Origin: Oscheius tipulae
Taxonomy: Eukaryota; Nematoda; Chromadorea; Rhabditida; Rhabditidae
Length of the DNA stretch: 64,000 nucleotides
Reading direction: 5' to 3'
NCBI GenBank assembly: GCA_037178975.1
Contig: JASJZH010000004.1
Location: 6,820,001 to 6,884,000, forward strand
Every line of letters starts with the position of its first letter. Position 1 is the stretch's first letter. Position numbers and translations under genes: made by a program. Below are positions 35,639 to 52,499 of this stretch, piece by piece. The notes below the pieces were generated by a model. It was not told the origin of the DNA. It worked only from the letters and a program-made list of their open reading frames with translations, and did no database searches.

Positions 35639-37988
35639 TCAGAAAAGAGCAAAGAGGAGGACGATAAAGAGAAGAATTGCTCCTACTGAGAACAGAGTGA
35701 TGCAGCTGCATTGATACGGACCGCTGTTTGTGGCCTAAATTTACCTGTCTGTTGCAAAAAAATCTTTTACTTTGTAGATTCGTTCCTCGCAGTTAGTCAA
35801 AGCTTCCTTGGCTCCATCCCATGGATGAGGGCCACGGATTCGGTACATGTAGGGTACGGCTGGACCAAACTCGACCTTGAACGCCAGCATTGGATCTGTT
35901 TTCAGAATCTCCCAGAAGTCGGGCTTTGCTCCGATCAGATCAGCCAGCTGGTCCATGTAGTCTACATAGTCCACCTGGATGGTATGTCGACGACTGTGTA
36001 CGTAGCGAAGAGCCATAGCACACCGCTTGTCGTCGATGTCCTTCTTCATCTGAATGGAACTGTTTTTTAAAAACAAGAATTGATCAACCTCTGCTCTAGT
36101 AGGAAGTTTGTGCTGTCCATAGAGGCTCTCAAAGAAGACACGAGCCTGCATTTCTGACATGGGCATAATTGATCCAAATGGTTGCACAAGGCCAATGATT
36201 GCCAAAGTATTGTGGTCAGCTGTCTCCATTGGATACATGTACTTGTACAAGTCGACCTGGTTCTCTACCACGGGAATCAGCTTGCCATCCTCCACCAGTT
36301 TGAACTCGAAAGAGTAGCCAGTCGACAGAACGACAGCATCCACGTTATCAATCTTGGAGTCGTCCGCGAACTCGAGTCCTGTCTCTGTGAACTTGCGAAT
36401 GTTCGGCTTGATCTTGATTGTTCCGCAGGCAATTCTGGTGGGCAGCTCGTCGTTCACTGTGGGGTGAGCTCTGAAGTTTGTCTTGCCGCCTTTTTTTGCA
36501 ACAGTTACCCAAAGACCCGATGAGCTGGTTTGAGACCGTAACGAGCATGGTCAAATCGTTGATTCAGTTTCTGCTCGGCCACAAAGTTTGTGATGAATTC
36601 CGGGACAATGGATCGCATGTGATGGTAACTCCGTCTGAAAGTGGACTGTTCCTATTAAAAGATCTATTCGGTTTCTACATTTCAGTCAAGATCCAGTATT
36701 GAAAGCCCTATATCTAGTAATAGTGTACATCAAAATCGTCCCAGAACCCACAGAACAACCAAAACATAGAACCTTGCTTTCTCTTTGATTAGCCAAAAGA
36801 ATTACCTGTTGAGAACAGTGTCAAATGGCAGTCCATAATCGTAAACGCGATTAAACACCCATGTTCCTCGCCGAGTGACCAGGTACACCTGTATTCAGCG
36901 GAAAATGATGAAATAAAAAAATTCACTCACTTGTTTGGCGATTCTGCTCAACTCTACAGCTACATCCCCTCCAGAATTACCGACTCCGACCACGACGACA
37001 GTCTTGTCTTCAAAGCCTCGGTGATCTTTGTAGCTATGAGAATGAAGAATTCTTCCTTTAAAACTACTCTGCCCATCCCAGGGTTTTGGGAAATGAGGGA
37101 GAGTGTGATGACCAGAACACATAAGGACGGAGTCGAAGATTTCAGTCTTTTCTTCTTGATCACTGAAAAGAAAATCTACTAAAAAGGAGTACCTTTTACC
37201 CAATTCTGTAGGCGATACTCCACCGTCCACTCTTTCCATAGTCATCAGCCCGTTTCACTCTGATAACCTTCGTGTTGAACTTGATGTACTTTTCCAGGTC
37301 AAAGTGTTTTGAATAGAGCTGGAAGTATCTGAACTTCACTTCATAAGAGGGTACAGAATTACCAACCTGAGCATTTCCGTGTTATGCATAAAGTTTGCCA
37401 TTTCGGGAAGGGGTGGGAAGTCCGAGTAGGCGGTCATCTCTTTGGATGTGTTGATGACCGTGCTTTTCATAACCGAAGACTCTTCGGTTTCCTGAGCTTT
37501 GTATCGCCATAGACCACCAATTTCTTTGGCCGCTTCAAAGCAAGTTACATCCAGATTGTAGAGCAGGGCATGTCTATAAAAATAGTTGGTTTCAAGCAAA
37601 AGCATTTTTATTACTGCAACTACTAAGCTTTGGACCAAATCTCTAAACACAAAAAGCCACGTCTACCTCAAAGGTCAAGTCTGTTCGGTGGTATTCATTT
37701 TCTAAATTCGTAAAACAGCATTTCTAAACGAGCTCACTCAGCAAGGAAGTTAGATATTTGACCACCAATACAGAATTGTCCTATCAGTAGGCGTCCTATT
37801 ATTGATCAGAGCTCAGACTCTCACATGGTAATAGTAACCAGAGGCCAATGAGTAACTAATAATCAGTTCTTCTTATATATTTGGCAAAGCATCACAGATA
37901 TCTGTCTGATACATTTTGAAGATACTTACCTGATGGCTGGGAGACCTGAAGCTCCAGCTCCAACGATGGCAACTCTTTTCCCATGCAT
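35639..37988 (-). CDS. fmo: Flavin-containing monooxygenase
   Basis: Oxidises soft nucleophiles (N or S atoms) using FAD, NADPH and O2, normally on the ER membrane. The first exon (37988-37930) encodes KRVAIVGAGASGLPAIR, the FAD-binding GxGxxG. The next gives FEAAKEIGGLWRYK. The FMO signature region is FKGRILHSHSYKD, and the NADPH motif is VVVVGVGNSGGDVA. The large exon 36457-35741 has VDAVVLSTGYSFEF (the ATGY-like motif) and the C-terminal domain. After a 39-nt intron (35744-35706) the last exon gives a hydrophobic tail (LFSVGAILLFIVLLFALF), typical of ER tail-anchored FMOs. Intron 1 (about 356 nt) is the longest. The gene appears intact. Confidence 0.93.
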
Positions 37989-38552
37989 TCTGGAAAAAAA
38001 TGAAATTGTGGGAAAATGAGTTGTTCGTGCGTATGGCAAAGAAACGTTGTGTCTTATAAGCTGTTCCTACGTGACAGACAGTCTGGGCGGCGAAATGGCT
38101 TATTCATCGGGAATTTACACAGTTCGTGGGCTAGGAAATACTAAAATAACGAACATTGCTGGACCTCTTAGAGGCTATCGCACGGACAAGGAAAATTGAT
38201 AAGGGTCAGCCGGGCACTGGAGCGAGTGGAGCTGTTAAATACACATCGGAGACTAGACTCGAGTAGGACCCTGTTTTATGCTCGGAATGCTGCTCAGAAC
38301 CTAGACTTGCGTGGCTATAAAAAAAGCTTTTTTCAGGAAGTTCAGCGAATTTAACGGGTACCTGCAATTACACGATCTTCTTTTAGAGGTCTGACAAAAT
38401 CCCATGGCGTTGCTGTTTCTTGTATATCTGCAGCCTGTTTTGTTGAACTCGAACTATGGACAGCATTTCTACGCTTTCAAACCATTACAGCTCTTTCATC
38501 CTATTTCACAGAGAAGTTCAATCATTTATTGACCCGCAAAGATTTCATCTGT
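37989..38552. other. Intergenic, no gene supported
   Basis: Upstream flank of the monooxygenase gene and 3' flank of the Vms1-like gene. Nothing else is seen. Confidence 0.5.
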
Positions 38553-40091
38553 TTAGTAGTCACCGCAACTGATGTTCTTCTTGTTCAGCTTCTGACTCCT
38601 CTTCTTCCGGATGGCATCTCTCACAGTTCTCTTGTCTGCCTTCATCATCTCCTCAGAAATGATGGCTTTTGGCATTCTGACCTCTTTTAACTCGTACTTT
38701 GTCGGAATCATTGTTCTGAAAGTAGACTGCTGATTTACAAAAGAAAAAAGAACCAACCTCTTCCACAGATAAGCAGAAGGATTTTCTTCTCTGTACTCGA
38801 CGAAGACCATCCTCATGTCATCCGTTTTGCAGAGTTCATAAGGCAGTTTTCCATTAGAGTCACGCTGTTCCAAACTGGCTCCAAACTCGAGTAATACTCT
38901 CACCACCTCTGTCTTGTCCTTGATCGTTGCAAAGTGGAGGCAAGTAGTTTGGTCAAAGTACTTTTCGGAGAAGAACTCGGAGAGACGAGATTGAGCAGAG
39001 GACTCGGCAAACATGTTTCCAATGGCATCACCGTTGTTGGCAAGGATGAGCCTCTTCATCCTACTGAAGTCGAAAGGAGCAGTTGTTCGGGGAGCACGAC
39101 GGTCTTTGGAACTGGAGGAAGACTCTTTCACGCTCTAGAAGCATGACATATTCAAGTAAGAAGAGGAAAATTGCCTTGATTTTTTGGAAATCAGCTGTCA
39201 TCTTCTTTTCCTGAGCCTTGAACTTGTGAGGCATGCCGTGGAGAACGATACTGAAAAGACGTTTGTTCACCCTTTCGACTTCTTCGAGAGAGGGATAGTC
39301 GGTCACGAAGGGAATATGTCTAGACTTTTCTATAACTACCATCATCAGAACGAAACCTACGCATGAAGACGACGGTCTTGTCTCTTTATGTGACTGTACT
39401 CCAGATTGGGTCCATATCGAATCTCCTCTTCAAGCCGGTAGGCTGTCTGTCCAAACAGATGGTAGTCCTCCTGGCGACATCGAATGTACTTGATCAGGCC
39501 TTGAGTGTTCCATCGCTTCAAAATGACTTTCACTTCAGCGTGGAACTGCTCTTCTTCTTGTAAAGTCATTGGTTGGATACGATTGAATATCTCGGCAGAG
39601 TCGACCAGCTTGCTTCTAAATCGAATTTGAATCCAAACAAATAAAAGACCCACTCTTTGTAAAGTCCAGCTGCAAAGGCTCCCTTGCACATGATAACTAT
39701 CATGTATTCTGTTGCCGGTTTTGAATTAGCCATGACTCCTCGAAATCCTATGTTTTCGGAGAAGGTACAGGGGTAGACGGAGATGACTCGCTTCACTTCA
39801 CTCTCCTTCCGCTCCCAATAGTATTTGTACCACCCATTGGAATCTTCGATGAAATATGCTCTGCTACAGTTGGCGGAGAAAAGGTAGGGAGTATCGGGAT
39901 AGCTCGAAATAGAAGGGCCTGCAAATTGATTTTGTTGGAAAACAAGGTAACTGACCATCGCTGTGTATTTCGAGGAAGTTCTCCTCTTCTTTGTTCGTAT
40001 CATCCATTGGTAACCAATTGTCAGCGAAATTTTTCAGTGAAGACATGGGATGAACGGAGACTTTAGCCGAGTCGAGATAGCGACCCGCCAT
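38553..40091 (-). CDS. Vms1/ANKZF1-like protein, paralogue A
   Basis: Vms1/ANKZF1 releases stalled nascent chains from peptidyl-tRNA during ribosome quality control. The gene reads from MAGRYLDSAKVSV through an eRF1-like core fragment (MCKGAFAAGLYK), YIRCRQEDYHLFGQ, and PFVTDYPSLEEVERVNKRL, which matches the VLRF1 C-terminal element. Then come an ankyrin repeat (LHFATIKDKTEVVRVLLEFG), the family motif FVEYREENPSAYLWKR and a basic coiled tail. Two family hallmarks are absent: the N-terminal C2H2 zinc finger, and the loop after the FAxG motif that carries the catalytic Gln. A phase-correct 37-nt intron joins FAAGLYKE directly to SKLVDSAEIFN. It sits in tandem with paralogue B, about 0.73 kb away. 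Confidence 0.82.
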
Positions 40092-40822
40092 GATAGTTTG
40101 AAACACTGAAAGAGAAGTTATAAAGGGGAAAAACTGTTGAGAACAAGGAGTAAAAAGGGAGCGTGATCTCGCCAAAATGTTTCTCCTTTTATATTGCGAA
40201 CATGAACGTATCCCAAAGTGTGGCAAGATTTCACAATCGGACAGCAGCAGGGAGTTCCCGCCGCGATCAGCGAACACTCAGTGACGTGATTTGGGCGAAC
40301 GAGGGAATATTCCCCTCGTTCGTAAGGGTGCCTGAACGCTTGTATAACGCTTATAGAAATGTTTTGATCTCACTTTGTTTTTTGTTCTACTGTGTGACTC
40401 TTTCCAAGAGCTTTTCTTCTTATCTCAAACTTCAAACTTGACTTGCAAACTTTTAGCACAAACTAATTGGCAATAAGTTCTCTTCTGGTTTGTGGCCACG
40501 GAAAAACAAACAAAACAGTGTCCGCCACAGAAACCATCGCGCTAGTAGAGATCTTCCTCTTTTGCTAGCTGTCTTGCTTTGCAGTTTTGACTTGCCAGGA
40601 CATGTCACCCATAAGTATTGCTTTCAACTATCCATTTAATATTGTCCTCGCGTCTCTGTCTGTCTGTGCGTGTGTCTATTTGAAGCCAATATTGCCAACT
40701 AGTGTGCATACTTGTTTATACTAAAAAAAAACTTCAAGAATCAATGAAGAAAAAAACACGAATGATGTTATTTCAATTTATGTTCGCAAATACCTACGAC
40801 AAGAAGTAACGGTTTTATTTTG
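40092..40822. other. Intergenic between Vms1-like paralogues
   Basis: Contains the CTGTCTGT-rich repeat at about 40636-40698 flanked by short inverted sequences. No gene supported. Confidence 0.5.
40636..40698. repeat. Repeat sharing the loop core of the 20-kb hairpin
   Basis: The core ctcgcgtctctgtctgtctg and the following gtgtct...ttgaagcca match the loop of the hairpin at 20080-20212. Here the flanking arms are short (taatattg and caatattg). The copies share the loop, not the arms. Confidence 0.7.
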
Positions 40823-42309
40823 TTAATCGTCTCTCAAATGAAGTGTCCTCTTATCCAATTTGTCCCGTCTTCGTTGTCTCTTCTCGTCTCTAGCCTTCCG
40901 TTTTTCTTCTTCTCTGTGTTCTTTCACCTCCAAAGCATCTTCTAACAAGGTCTTTACCCGATTGAACTCAGCTCTAGTTGGAACTTTTGCCCTGAAACTA
41001 ACATTTCTTCGTTAAGTACAATATAATACCTCTTCCAATCCCAAGCTTCTGGATGTTTTTCCCTGAATTCGATGAAGACCATTCGCATTTCGTCAGTTCT
41101 GGCCAGATTATATGGCATTTCTTCGCCGAAGAAATAGAAGCTGACTGGGGTCAGAACACTGGCTCCGAGTTCAAGAAGAGCCTGAATATTTTATTTTCGT
41201 AATGTAAACTTTTCCAGACCTTAACAGCGTTTGGTTTGTTCTTATGCGTAGCAATTGAGAGCAGTAGTTCAGAATTAACATAGTTCAAAAACTGGGAATG
41301 AGGCTGACTCTCGCACAAAGCATCAGCCAAACCAGTGCCGTCGTTGGTCATAATCAACTCGTGTATCTCGTCCAGATCAAAAAGAACAGCTTCCTTTGGC
41401 TGCTTGCGATTTCTGGTGGTCGAAGAAGGGACCTTATTTGGCATGTTTCGAACTCACAAACGGTACCTGATCCGCAGGAGCTACTTTCCTCTTCTCCTTC
41501 AGAAGTTCCTTCTCTGTCGAGTACGCGATAACAGTGAAGATTCTCTTGTTCACCCGTTTCACCTCGTCCACAGTCGGGTAGTCGGTAACGAAAGGAATGT
41601 GTCTAAATTTAGGAGTAGTTCCAGCTCAAAAAAATCTCTTACGCATGCCGAACACCTTCAACAACCGTGTCTTCTCGATTGTAGCTGTATTCTCCAGCAC
41701 CAAACAGTTCAAAGTCCTCTTGTCGACAGCGGATATACTTGAAGTAGTTTTTGGCATCCCATTTATCCACTGTCGCTTTGCACTGGGACTTGAACTCGTT
41801 TTCTTCCTTCTGTTTCTCTGTATGATTGTACAGCTCGATACTCTCAACCAAATTGCTGCTGAAAAGGAACTTTTTACAGTACAGACTACAACCACTCACT
41901 TCTTGAAGATCCCAGCTGCAAACGCCCCCTTGTCCATGAGAATGATAACAAAGTGGGTAGCCAGATGACAAGTGCCAAATTTCTTGTAGACATTTGTCTG
42001 GTTCTTGTAGTGACGACCGAAATGGTCAGGGAAAGCGCATGTATAACAGGAGAAAAAGACTCCGGTGTACTTATACTGCAAGTAGAGTCTGTTCGGGTGA
42101 GTTGAGAAAAGATACGGTTGTTCGGGATGGCTGGAAACTGTTGGACCTGAGAATCTTTAGAAGAGAAGCAGCATAAACGAACCATCGCTGTAGATCTCGA
42201 GTTCCTTGTCATCGTCCTTCAGTTTAGTGTAAATCTGAACAAAGTCCAGTTCGACTTCGGTAATTCGACGAAGTTTGTCCTTCTTCACATCAATGAAGCG
42301 ACCCGCCAT
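40823..42309 (-). CDS. Vms1/ANKZF1-like protein, paralogue B
   Basis: Starts MAGRFIDVKKDKLRR, parallel to paralogue A. The eRF1-like core fragment reads LMDKGAFAAGIFKK, followed by YIRCRQEDFELFGAGEY and a PF-x-TDYPTV region. An ankyrin-like part is weaker than in A (VKALLELGASV). The family motif appears as FIEFREKHPEAWDWKR, and the C-terminus is a strongly charged helix (REEEKRKARDEKRQRRDKL) like the ANKZF1 tail. As in A, the zinc finger and the catalytic-Gln loop are not present. The stop is at 40823-40825. Same orientation as A, so the pair is a tandem duplication; divergence is high outside the motifs, so it is old or fast evolving. Confidence 0.8.
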
Positions 42310-42987
42310 TAGTCGTTTTCCAACTTGCACAGTGTACTAAGAACAACCAAGTTTGAAAAGAGCAAAAGAGAATGACAAAGAAAGGGAGCAGCTGGCATAA
42401 AAGATTTTATGGTCAGCCCCCACCGGTGTGGAAACATTTCGCAATCGGTGTGACCATCGACGAGTGAGTCAAGATGATCAGAGTGAACACATAAAAATAT
42501 TGCAAGATTGACCTGGCTACTCGGAATATACTTTATCGGAGACGTGGCTCCTTTTGTTATGGGAGAACACAGCTGCTTTTAGTTTCATTAGCAATCAACT
42601 TGGGACAACAATCATGCCACTCATTCATAAAGTGTGCATCTTGAAAAGAGAGTATATGCAGTTTCAAGACAGCCTAAGCTGACAGCTGGAGCTGTCAGAC
42701 CCTTATCTTTGGCAACAAATGTCCGAAACAATATCCAGTGTCTTAAAGGATACATATATCTTTTACATGGTAAGAGTTTCTTCAACCGATCAAGGTTTTT
42801 TGCTTCAGTGGTATACTATGTACTCCTTCGTTCATACTGTCTCACCCGTACCAAAACCCAATATCAAACCACGGTTTTCTATTATTCCCATTGCTTGAAA
42901 TTAGCAATTTGCAGCTGATACGTTTGATGAAGAAAATCCTCGTCAAGCGTACATAACATCGGCCATTCTCTCTCTATTCTTGTTCTC
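42310..42987. other. Intergenic, no gene supported
   Basis: Upstream region of the Vms1-like B gene and of the plus-strand receptor. A further 5' exon of the receptor could lie here (a 94-codon ATG frame at 42634 has no motif). Confidence 0.4.
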
Positions 42988-44360
42988 ATGAATATCACTA
43001 TTTTCTATGTTAAAAATATCGTCACTCTGATCTCAGTTCTAGCCCAAAGTATTCTCTTCTACGCTATCCTGAACCATACTCCTCAGAAGATGCACGATAT
43101 CAAAATTTTTCTTTTGAAAATGACTGAAAGTTTAGAGTGTTTCTAGGGAAAAGTTTGGTTCAGATTTTCGAAGTTTGTGCTACTCTCTCTTATGCGATCG
43201 GCTACGCATATGAGGACTATTTTCCGTTTCCTCTACTTCGACTGATTGGTTTCTACAAACTTTTTGGTCCAGATTGGGGTCCAACAATAGGAGTAAGTTC
43301 CAATTCTTTTCAAAACAAGGTTCAGGTTACAATCTGTGTCTATTTTTATACAGCCGCAGGAGGGACACTAATCGAAATATGCCTGTATCGCTTAATTCTC
43401 TCTCATAGACATTGGCTGAAGCTGAAGACAACTTGGTAAGACAGACCTTTTGAGGGGAATCTAGTCTTTTAATAGGATCCTAGCTGTGGATGTCTGTTAT
43501 TTTATGTTTTCTTGCCCATTCGTGGCAGTCGTATCGAAAGTTCTTCTTTTTGCAAATCACGATGTGAGTTCAGTTCAAAAAAGACAACAAACTTTGTAGG
43601 AGGTGGAAACAGTTGCGAAGCGCTACAATTTGACAGGGGCTCTTCCGTCCTTTAACTACCCTAAAGATGTTCTGAACTTACTATTCTTCTGTAAGAGCAG
43701 CATTTTGACTTCGGGTAGTATTGCTCTTCTCAATGTACCATTTTTGTAGGCGTTTTTGTGGCCTTGGTCATCCTGGCAGTGCTCTTTCTGTATCTTATCA
43801 CTTATCTGACTCATCATAAAGTGAGCGAGGACATGAAGAAGTCGACGATTAGTTCCACTAACTTCAAACTACAGAAAAAAATAACTATCACTTTGACAGT
43901 ACAGGTAAACGAGTCAAAGAAACGGTAGTACTATAACAGGCTTTCCGACTCGATTTGACACACTATTGCGTACTGCATGAAAATAGGATTTTTGCAGGTT
44001 CCTACCGTCCTCACCCATTTTCTAGGGCAGTAAGTGTGTTTAGTCAACTCAGCACAGAAATCTGCCTGTTTGCCTGTTATAGTACTACTAAAGAAATGAG
44101 GAATCTTCTTTCAGAGCACGGTTCCACTTGTATTCACCCTGGTCTCAATGACCCCATTTGTGGCAATTCTGTTCACCTCGGAAGATTGTATGGGTGTGAC
44201 CTCTGCTCAATGGAACATATTCAGTGTGGCCATATTATGCTATCCTATAGCCACTTCCATCGTATCTTTCGTCTTAACAGAACCCTATAACAAGTTCTTG
44301 CGGAATGGGCTGAGGAAAACACCTGTCTCCAGGTGGATTAGCACTTTGACTCACGAATAA
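42988..44360 (+). CDS. Serpentine 7TM chemoreceptor, Srh/Sri-like
   Basis: Several exons encode a multi-pass protein. Early exons read IVTLISVLAQSILFYAIL (helix 1) and TPQKMHDIKIFLLKM, which resembles the Srh/Sri loop T-P-x-x-M-x-x-x-K. Later helices are VFVALVILAVLFLYLITYL, FTLVSMTPFVAILFTS and ILCYPIATSIVSFVLTEPY with the family-like E-P-Y-x-x-x-x-R end. The stop is at 44358-44360. The intron after KMTE needs the acceptor at 43180 to stay in frame (44 nt). A true N-terminal exon may be missing, as the start chosen is the first Met of helix 1. Confidence 0.72.
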
Positions 44361-45015
44361 CTCTTACAAATAAACGCGTCATATTGTCTACTTCAACAGA
44401 AAGAGAATGTCAACGTTAGTTTTAATGTTGTTTATAAAATAAGTTTCCTGGAAATCATATGATCGACATAAACAGATTCTTTTGAAACAAAACTTACATT
44501 TCACATCGAACTTTCTTCAAAATCCATCGCGTTTGATCATAAATATGTCGTGGCAGTGGAGCGGCAATACTCTGGGCCAAATTCAAACTAAGAATTAGAT
44601 GTGAACTCATTCATCTATCAGACAGGCGGGTATCCTAACTCTGAACGTTTCTGTTGTGTTGGGAAACAGCAGCACATCATAGAATGAGTAAGTTTTCCTA
44701 CTTTGAGTTGAACTTAGAAGAGAAGTAAATAAAATTCTTTTTCTGAAAGAAAGTCCAACTTTCAAACTCCCGCCTAAATAACCGACCTATTCCGGCACGA
44801 ATGATGTACGCAAGCAAATTTAGCGTGCCAACATTGGATGCTCAGCCTGGCGGGGGTAATTTTGAGGTTTGCGGATAGCCAATGTCTTTTGCCGTTTTTT
44901 TCACTAGGTTGATTCACTTTTGTTACGTTTCTTACTGAAAAGCTCTATCATACACCTAGCCAGCTGTTCCACTCGATTCACATGTCAGTTTCAGAGCGCT
45001 TGTCGTTTCTCCGAA
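44361..45015. other. Intergenic, promoter region of anillin
   Basis: No supported exon. It should contain the promoter of the anillin gene and, if the next gene is co-transcribed, of the whole unit. Confidence 0.45.
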
Positions 45016-47915
45016 ATGGGCGACGACGACGAACGCACGAGGGTAATTTTCGTCATTTTTTTTTTTTGTAAAAACCAACTGCTTCAGGCTATTATTGAGC
45101 GAGCCAGACTGCGCAAAGAAGAGCTTGATGCCGAAGATGAGAAGGGCAGCTCAATTTCAGATCAGTCTCTAGAAACTCCAGGTCAGCTAGGGTTCAACTT
45201 CAATATCAAGCTTTTCAGCTACTCTGCATGTTACAAAGAAGGTCACCTGGTCCGCAGAATGCCTTTCGACGCCAGAGACTCCAGAGCCAGACACTGATAC
45301 TCCTCCCAAGGTTATTTGTTCCCTATTTTCTATCTAATCATGATTTCAGTCGGAATGTACACTTACGCGCAGAAAAATATTCGCAGAGCTGTCGGCGGAG
45401 TATGATGAATACGACATCGACTACTCGCCTATTCGAACGGTAGCCCTGGAGAATGCAGCGACGAAAAAAATCTTGCCCGTGCTGGAGGAGAGAATTAGAG
45501 AGACGCCAGTCAAGAATCTTCCAATGCCAAAACTTCCCGGAGACGCTATCGCTTCTTCCAAGCCGAAAACGCCGGCTAAATCGCTGTGGAAGGCCTCAAC
45601 CAATGTCCCGGTGGTCGTCGGAGCTCGGCCGGGAGAGCCAACTCGTGCGGATGTTTGTCCCGCCAGCCTCAAGAGTCTGAAAGAGCGATGGGAGGTAATG
45701 TTGTTAGTTTTTTGACCATATCTTATTGGACTCAGGTATCTTCGATGACCGGCACTCCACTGCATCCGGACGACACGAAGGAGGATCTCATTCAGGCAGC
45801 CATGAAAAGGAGGGAGTCGCTGAATCCGAAGAAGATGAAAACGAGAGCAGCTGAGCAGACCGGGTCTTCTAGTATCACAAAAGCCGAGGTAAGATCCTTC
45901 GTTTTCTGTTACAATACTACTTCAGCGTTCAATAACCTCTTCTCCGATTGCCAAGAGCCCTCGTTGTGAAGTCGTCTCTCCTGCCAGTCAGCGATCTCCT
46001 GCTGCTTCTTCCCCAACGTCGGATTTGTCTCCTGTGGCTAAAGATGACGACCATCCTGACAATTTGGACAGTGAGCCGAACTACTCCAAGGCAATTGACG
46101 AAGCTTTTGACTTTATGACGGGTAGTCCGATTCGGACGCCTTCTCGAGGAGTATGTTCTTCAAATTTTTCCCTTGTAATATGATCTTTTTAGGATTCTCC
46201 CATAAACTACCATTCTCCAATGGACGACGCGAAGAAGTTCGAGAGATCCGAAGCAGGAAAAGGTATAGTCTGCCAGCTGGTTCATCTAACACAATCATTT
46301 CAGGACTTCATTACACACTCTCCTACTACCGGCAAAGAACACGACAAGAGCAGTCGTCTGTCTCCTCGTCGGAGAAGGTTGATCTCTCGATCAACCACTC
46401 TGTTTCTTCTCCGCCAACCAGCTCCGAAGACCTTTCCTCTGAGCCGGAAGTAGACATCGGCGAGCGCAAGGCATGTTTTTTCATTATTTGGCCGTAAAAG
46501 TATTCCACACTTGATCTATCTGTTAGCCCTCGTCTGAGCTTCCGGTTATATTTAGCGATTCGTGGTAAATTAAACTTGTTAAAGGTTTGCTGCTCTTATT
46601 ACATTTTAAGCAGCATTTGAATAACTAGAACATTTGCAGAAACATCTCCAGAACGTCATCTTCACCCAGCAAACAAAGAGCGGACAGGCTTTGAAGGCGT
46701 TGCAGTTGTGTCGGAACAAGGCACAGTTCCGCGGAAGTCACGAGGAAGCCACTGCTCAGTGGGCTATACTGATCGAGTCGGAGCTGGGTCGAGCAGCCGA
46801 AGAGGAGCTCGAACGTCTCAACAGTCAGGAACTGTTCGTGTAAGTTTTTCTTCTTATTGTTCGGGCAATGAAGAATTCAGGAGAACTGGCCCGTTTGGCA
46901 GCCTGACACTCTCTAATATAATCGTCGAGCTTAATCGCGATTTCATTGACCGCAATTCCCATTATCGCTCTGAGGAAGTCTTCTATTTCTGCATAATTCT
47001 CCGCAGCGGAGAGCAAGTCCTCCACAGTGCCATCATTTCCAGTGAGGACGCTGTGAAACGAGGTTTCATCGAGGTCGCGCCTCCCATGGCACTGAAGAAT
47101 CTTCCAAGAGATTTCACGGCCTCTCTTGACGTTTACTCTTTCGTGTGTCCTTCTTCCTTCCTCACCAACACTTTTGTTTCAGCGCACTATTCGTGGTCAT
47201 TATACGCACGAGGAAAAGTTTGGACTAAAAGGATCCTCTACGACGAAACACAAGAGCGCGTCTCGTCCTACCTCGAGCTCGGCTGGACGGGGAGATTCCT
47301 GTTTCGTGCCGGTCGGAAAACTCCCGCTAGACATAAACATTCCGAACGGAAAGAAGAGACTGCAGTTGTCTGACGTCACCTATCCACTAGGAGGCCACGT
47401 TTCGATCAAAATCAAGAAGGTGGCGACGCGTCTAACTACCGGCAACCATTCGGGATTCCTGTCGCTGTTTCATCGTCCCGGAGAAGGTCTTGGCTCGTGG
47501 ACAAGGTATGTTTTCTTGTCATATTCAAAAATGTCATTGATTCAGATACTGGTGTGTCCTGGAGTCCGGTGGAATGAAATTCTGGCGCCAGCCGGAAGAT
47601 GCTGCCCAAAACAAGAAATGGATCGTCATCCTCGATCTGACGACCTGCGCCGGCGAGAAGGAAGGAGCCTCAGAAAACAACGACCCTGGCCAATACCTGA
47701 ATCCCTTCCACATCGACGTCTGGATCCCGAAGAACGAGAGCTCTCTCAATCAAACGGAATGTGGAGAGATGGAAAAGTTCAGGTATCCTTATATCTCGCC
47801 TTCTGAAAAAGACGAAAATTCCAGGATCCTTCTGTCAGCCGACACGAAAGACGATATGCATGCCTGGCTGAACGCAATCAACAGTTCCGTCGACGTTCTT
47901 CGCTCCTGGACATAA
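45016..47915 (+). CDS. Anillin
   Basis: Scaffold of the cytokinetic ring that links RhoA, septins, actomyosin and the membrane. The start MGDDDERTR joins across an intron to AIIERARLRKEELDAEDE. N-terminal low-complexity and Pro/Ser-rich segments include RKIFAELSAEYDEYDIDYSP and the conserved-looking LKERWEVSSMTGTPLHPDD. The anillin homology region includes LKALQLCRNKAQFRGS and, further on, SIKIKKVATRL. The C-terminal PH domain starts RYWCVLESGGMKFW and ends in INSSVDVLRSW. At least nine short introns. Both N-terminal and C-terminal modules look intact. The next gene starts only 206 bp after the stop in the same direction. Confidence 0.88.
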
Positions 47916-48121
47916 TTTCTTTGTCGGATAATCAAAACACCGTCATATCTCATCATCACCCATGATACTAAAACCCCTTGTTGTCGTATTGTTCCACGTT
48001 TTTGACATGTCATATTTCTTTCCAGTGAAGTTTCAGTATTTGCCTTTTTCAGACGGAGAGTTGTTCCAAACTGCTTCTTATCTTTTTGTTCTCTTTATGA
48101 ACCGTATGTAGGCATGAAGTT

Positions 48122-52069
<3,948 letters not shown>

Positions 52070-52239
52070 GAGCGCGAATAGAGATGTCTGTAATTTTATG
52101 TGAATTGTCATGTAGTTGAATTAAATTGTTCTTTTTCTGTTTTTGTTTCTCAAAAGCTGGGGCAGGATGCTCAGCGTATTCGATTTTCAGAAATGCCGGC
52201 ATGCTTGTTTTTTTTAATGGAAAGGCTCCATAGCTTTTT

Positions 52240-52499
52240 AATGGCACTTAGAGCTGACAGAACAGGGAAGAGTTCTTCCTAGGGAATGTCCTATTCCTAA
52301 GCCTACTCTCGATGGTTTGGGCATTCATTTAGGGGGCAGCATTTCCGACGACGACGGTGTAAGTTTCGAGAGACACGGTTATCGATCCTTCCACGAGACG
52401 GTCGATCATGCTGTCGAACAAAAACCCCAGGCGAAGAAGACCCTGATGAACAAGCTCATCAACAAGGAACCCAGCGCCAAAAAGTCACCTAGGTCATAA
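52240..52499 (+). CDS. Possible small protein exon downstream of RecQ
   Basis: After a CACTTAG acceptor at about 52247 an open frame reads LTEQGRVLPREC, then LDGLGIHLGGSISDDDG and a lysine-rich end with KKTLMNKLINKEPSAKK. No initiator ATG or first exon could be joined in phase. Codon and residue composition look protein-like. It lies about 180 bp after the RecQ stop on the same strand, so it may be a further gene in a polycistronic unit. Confidence 0.32.
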
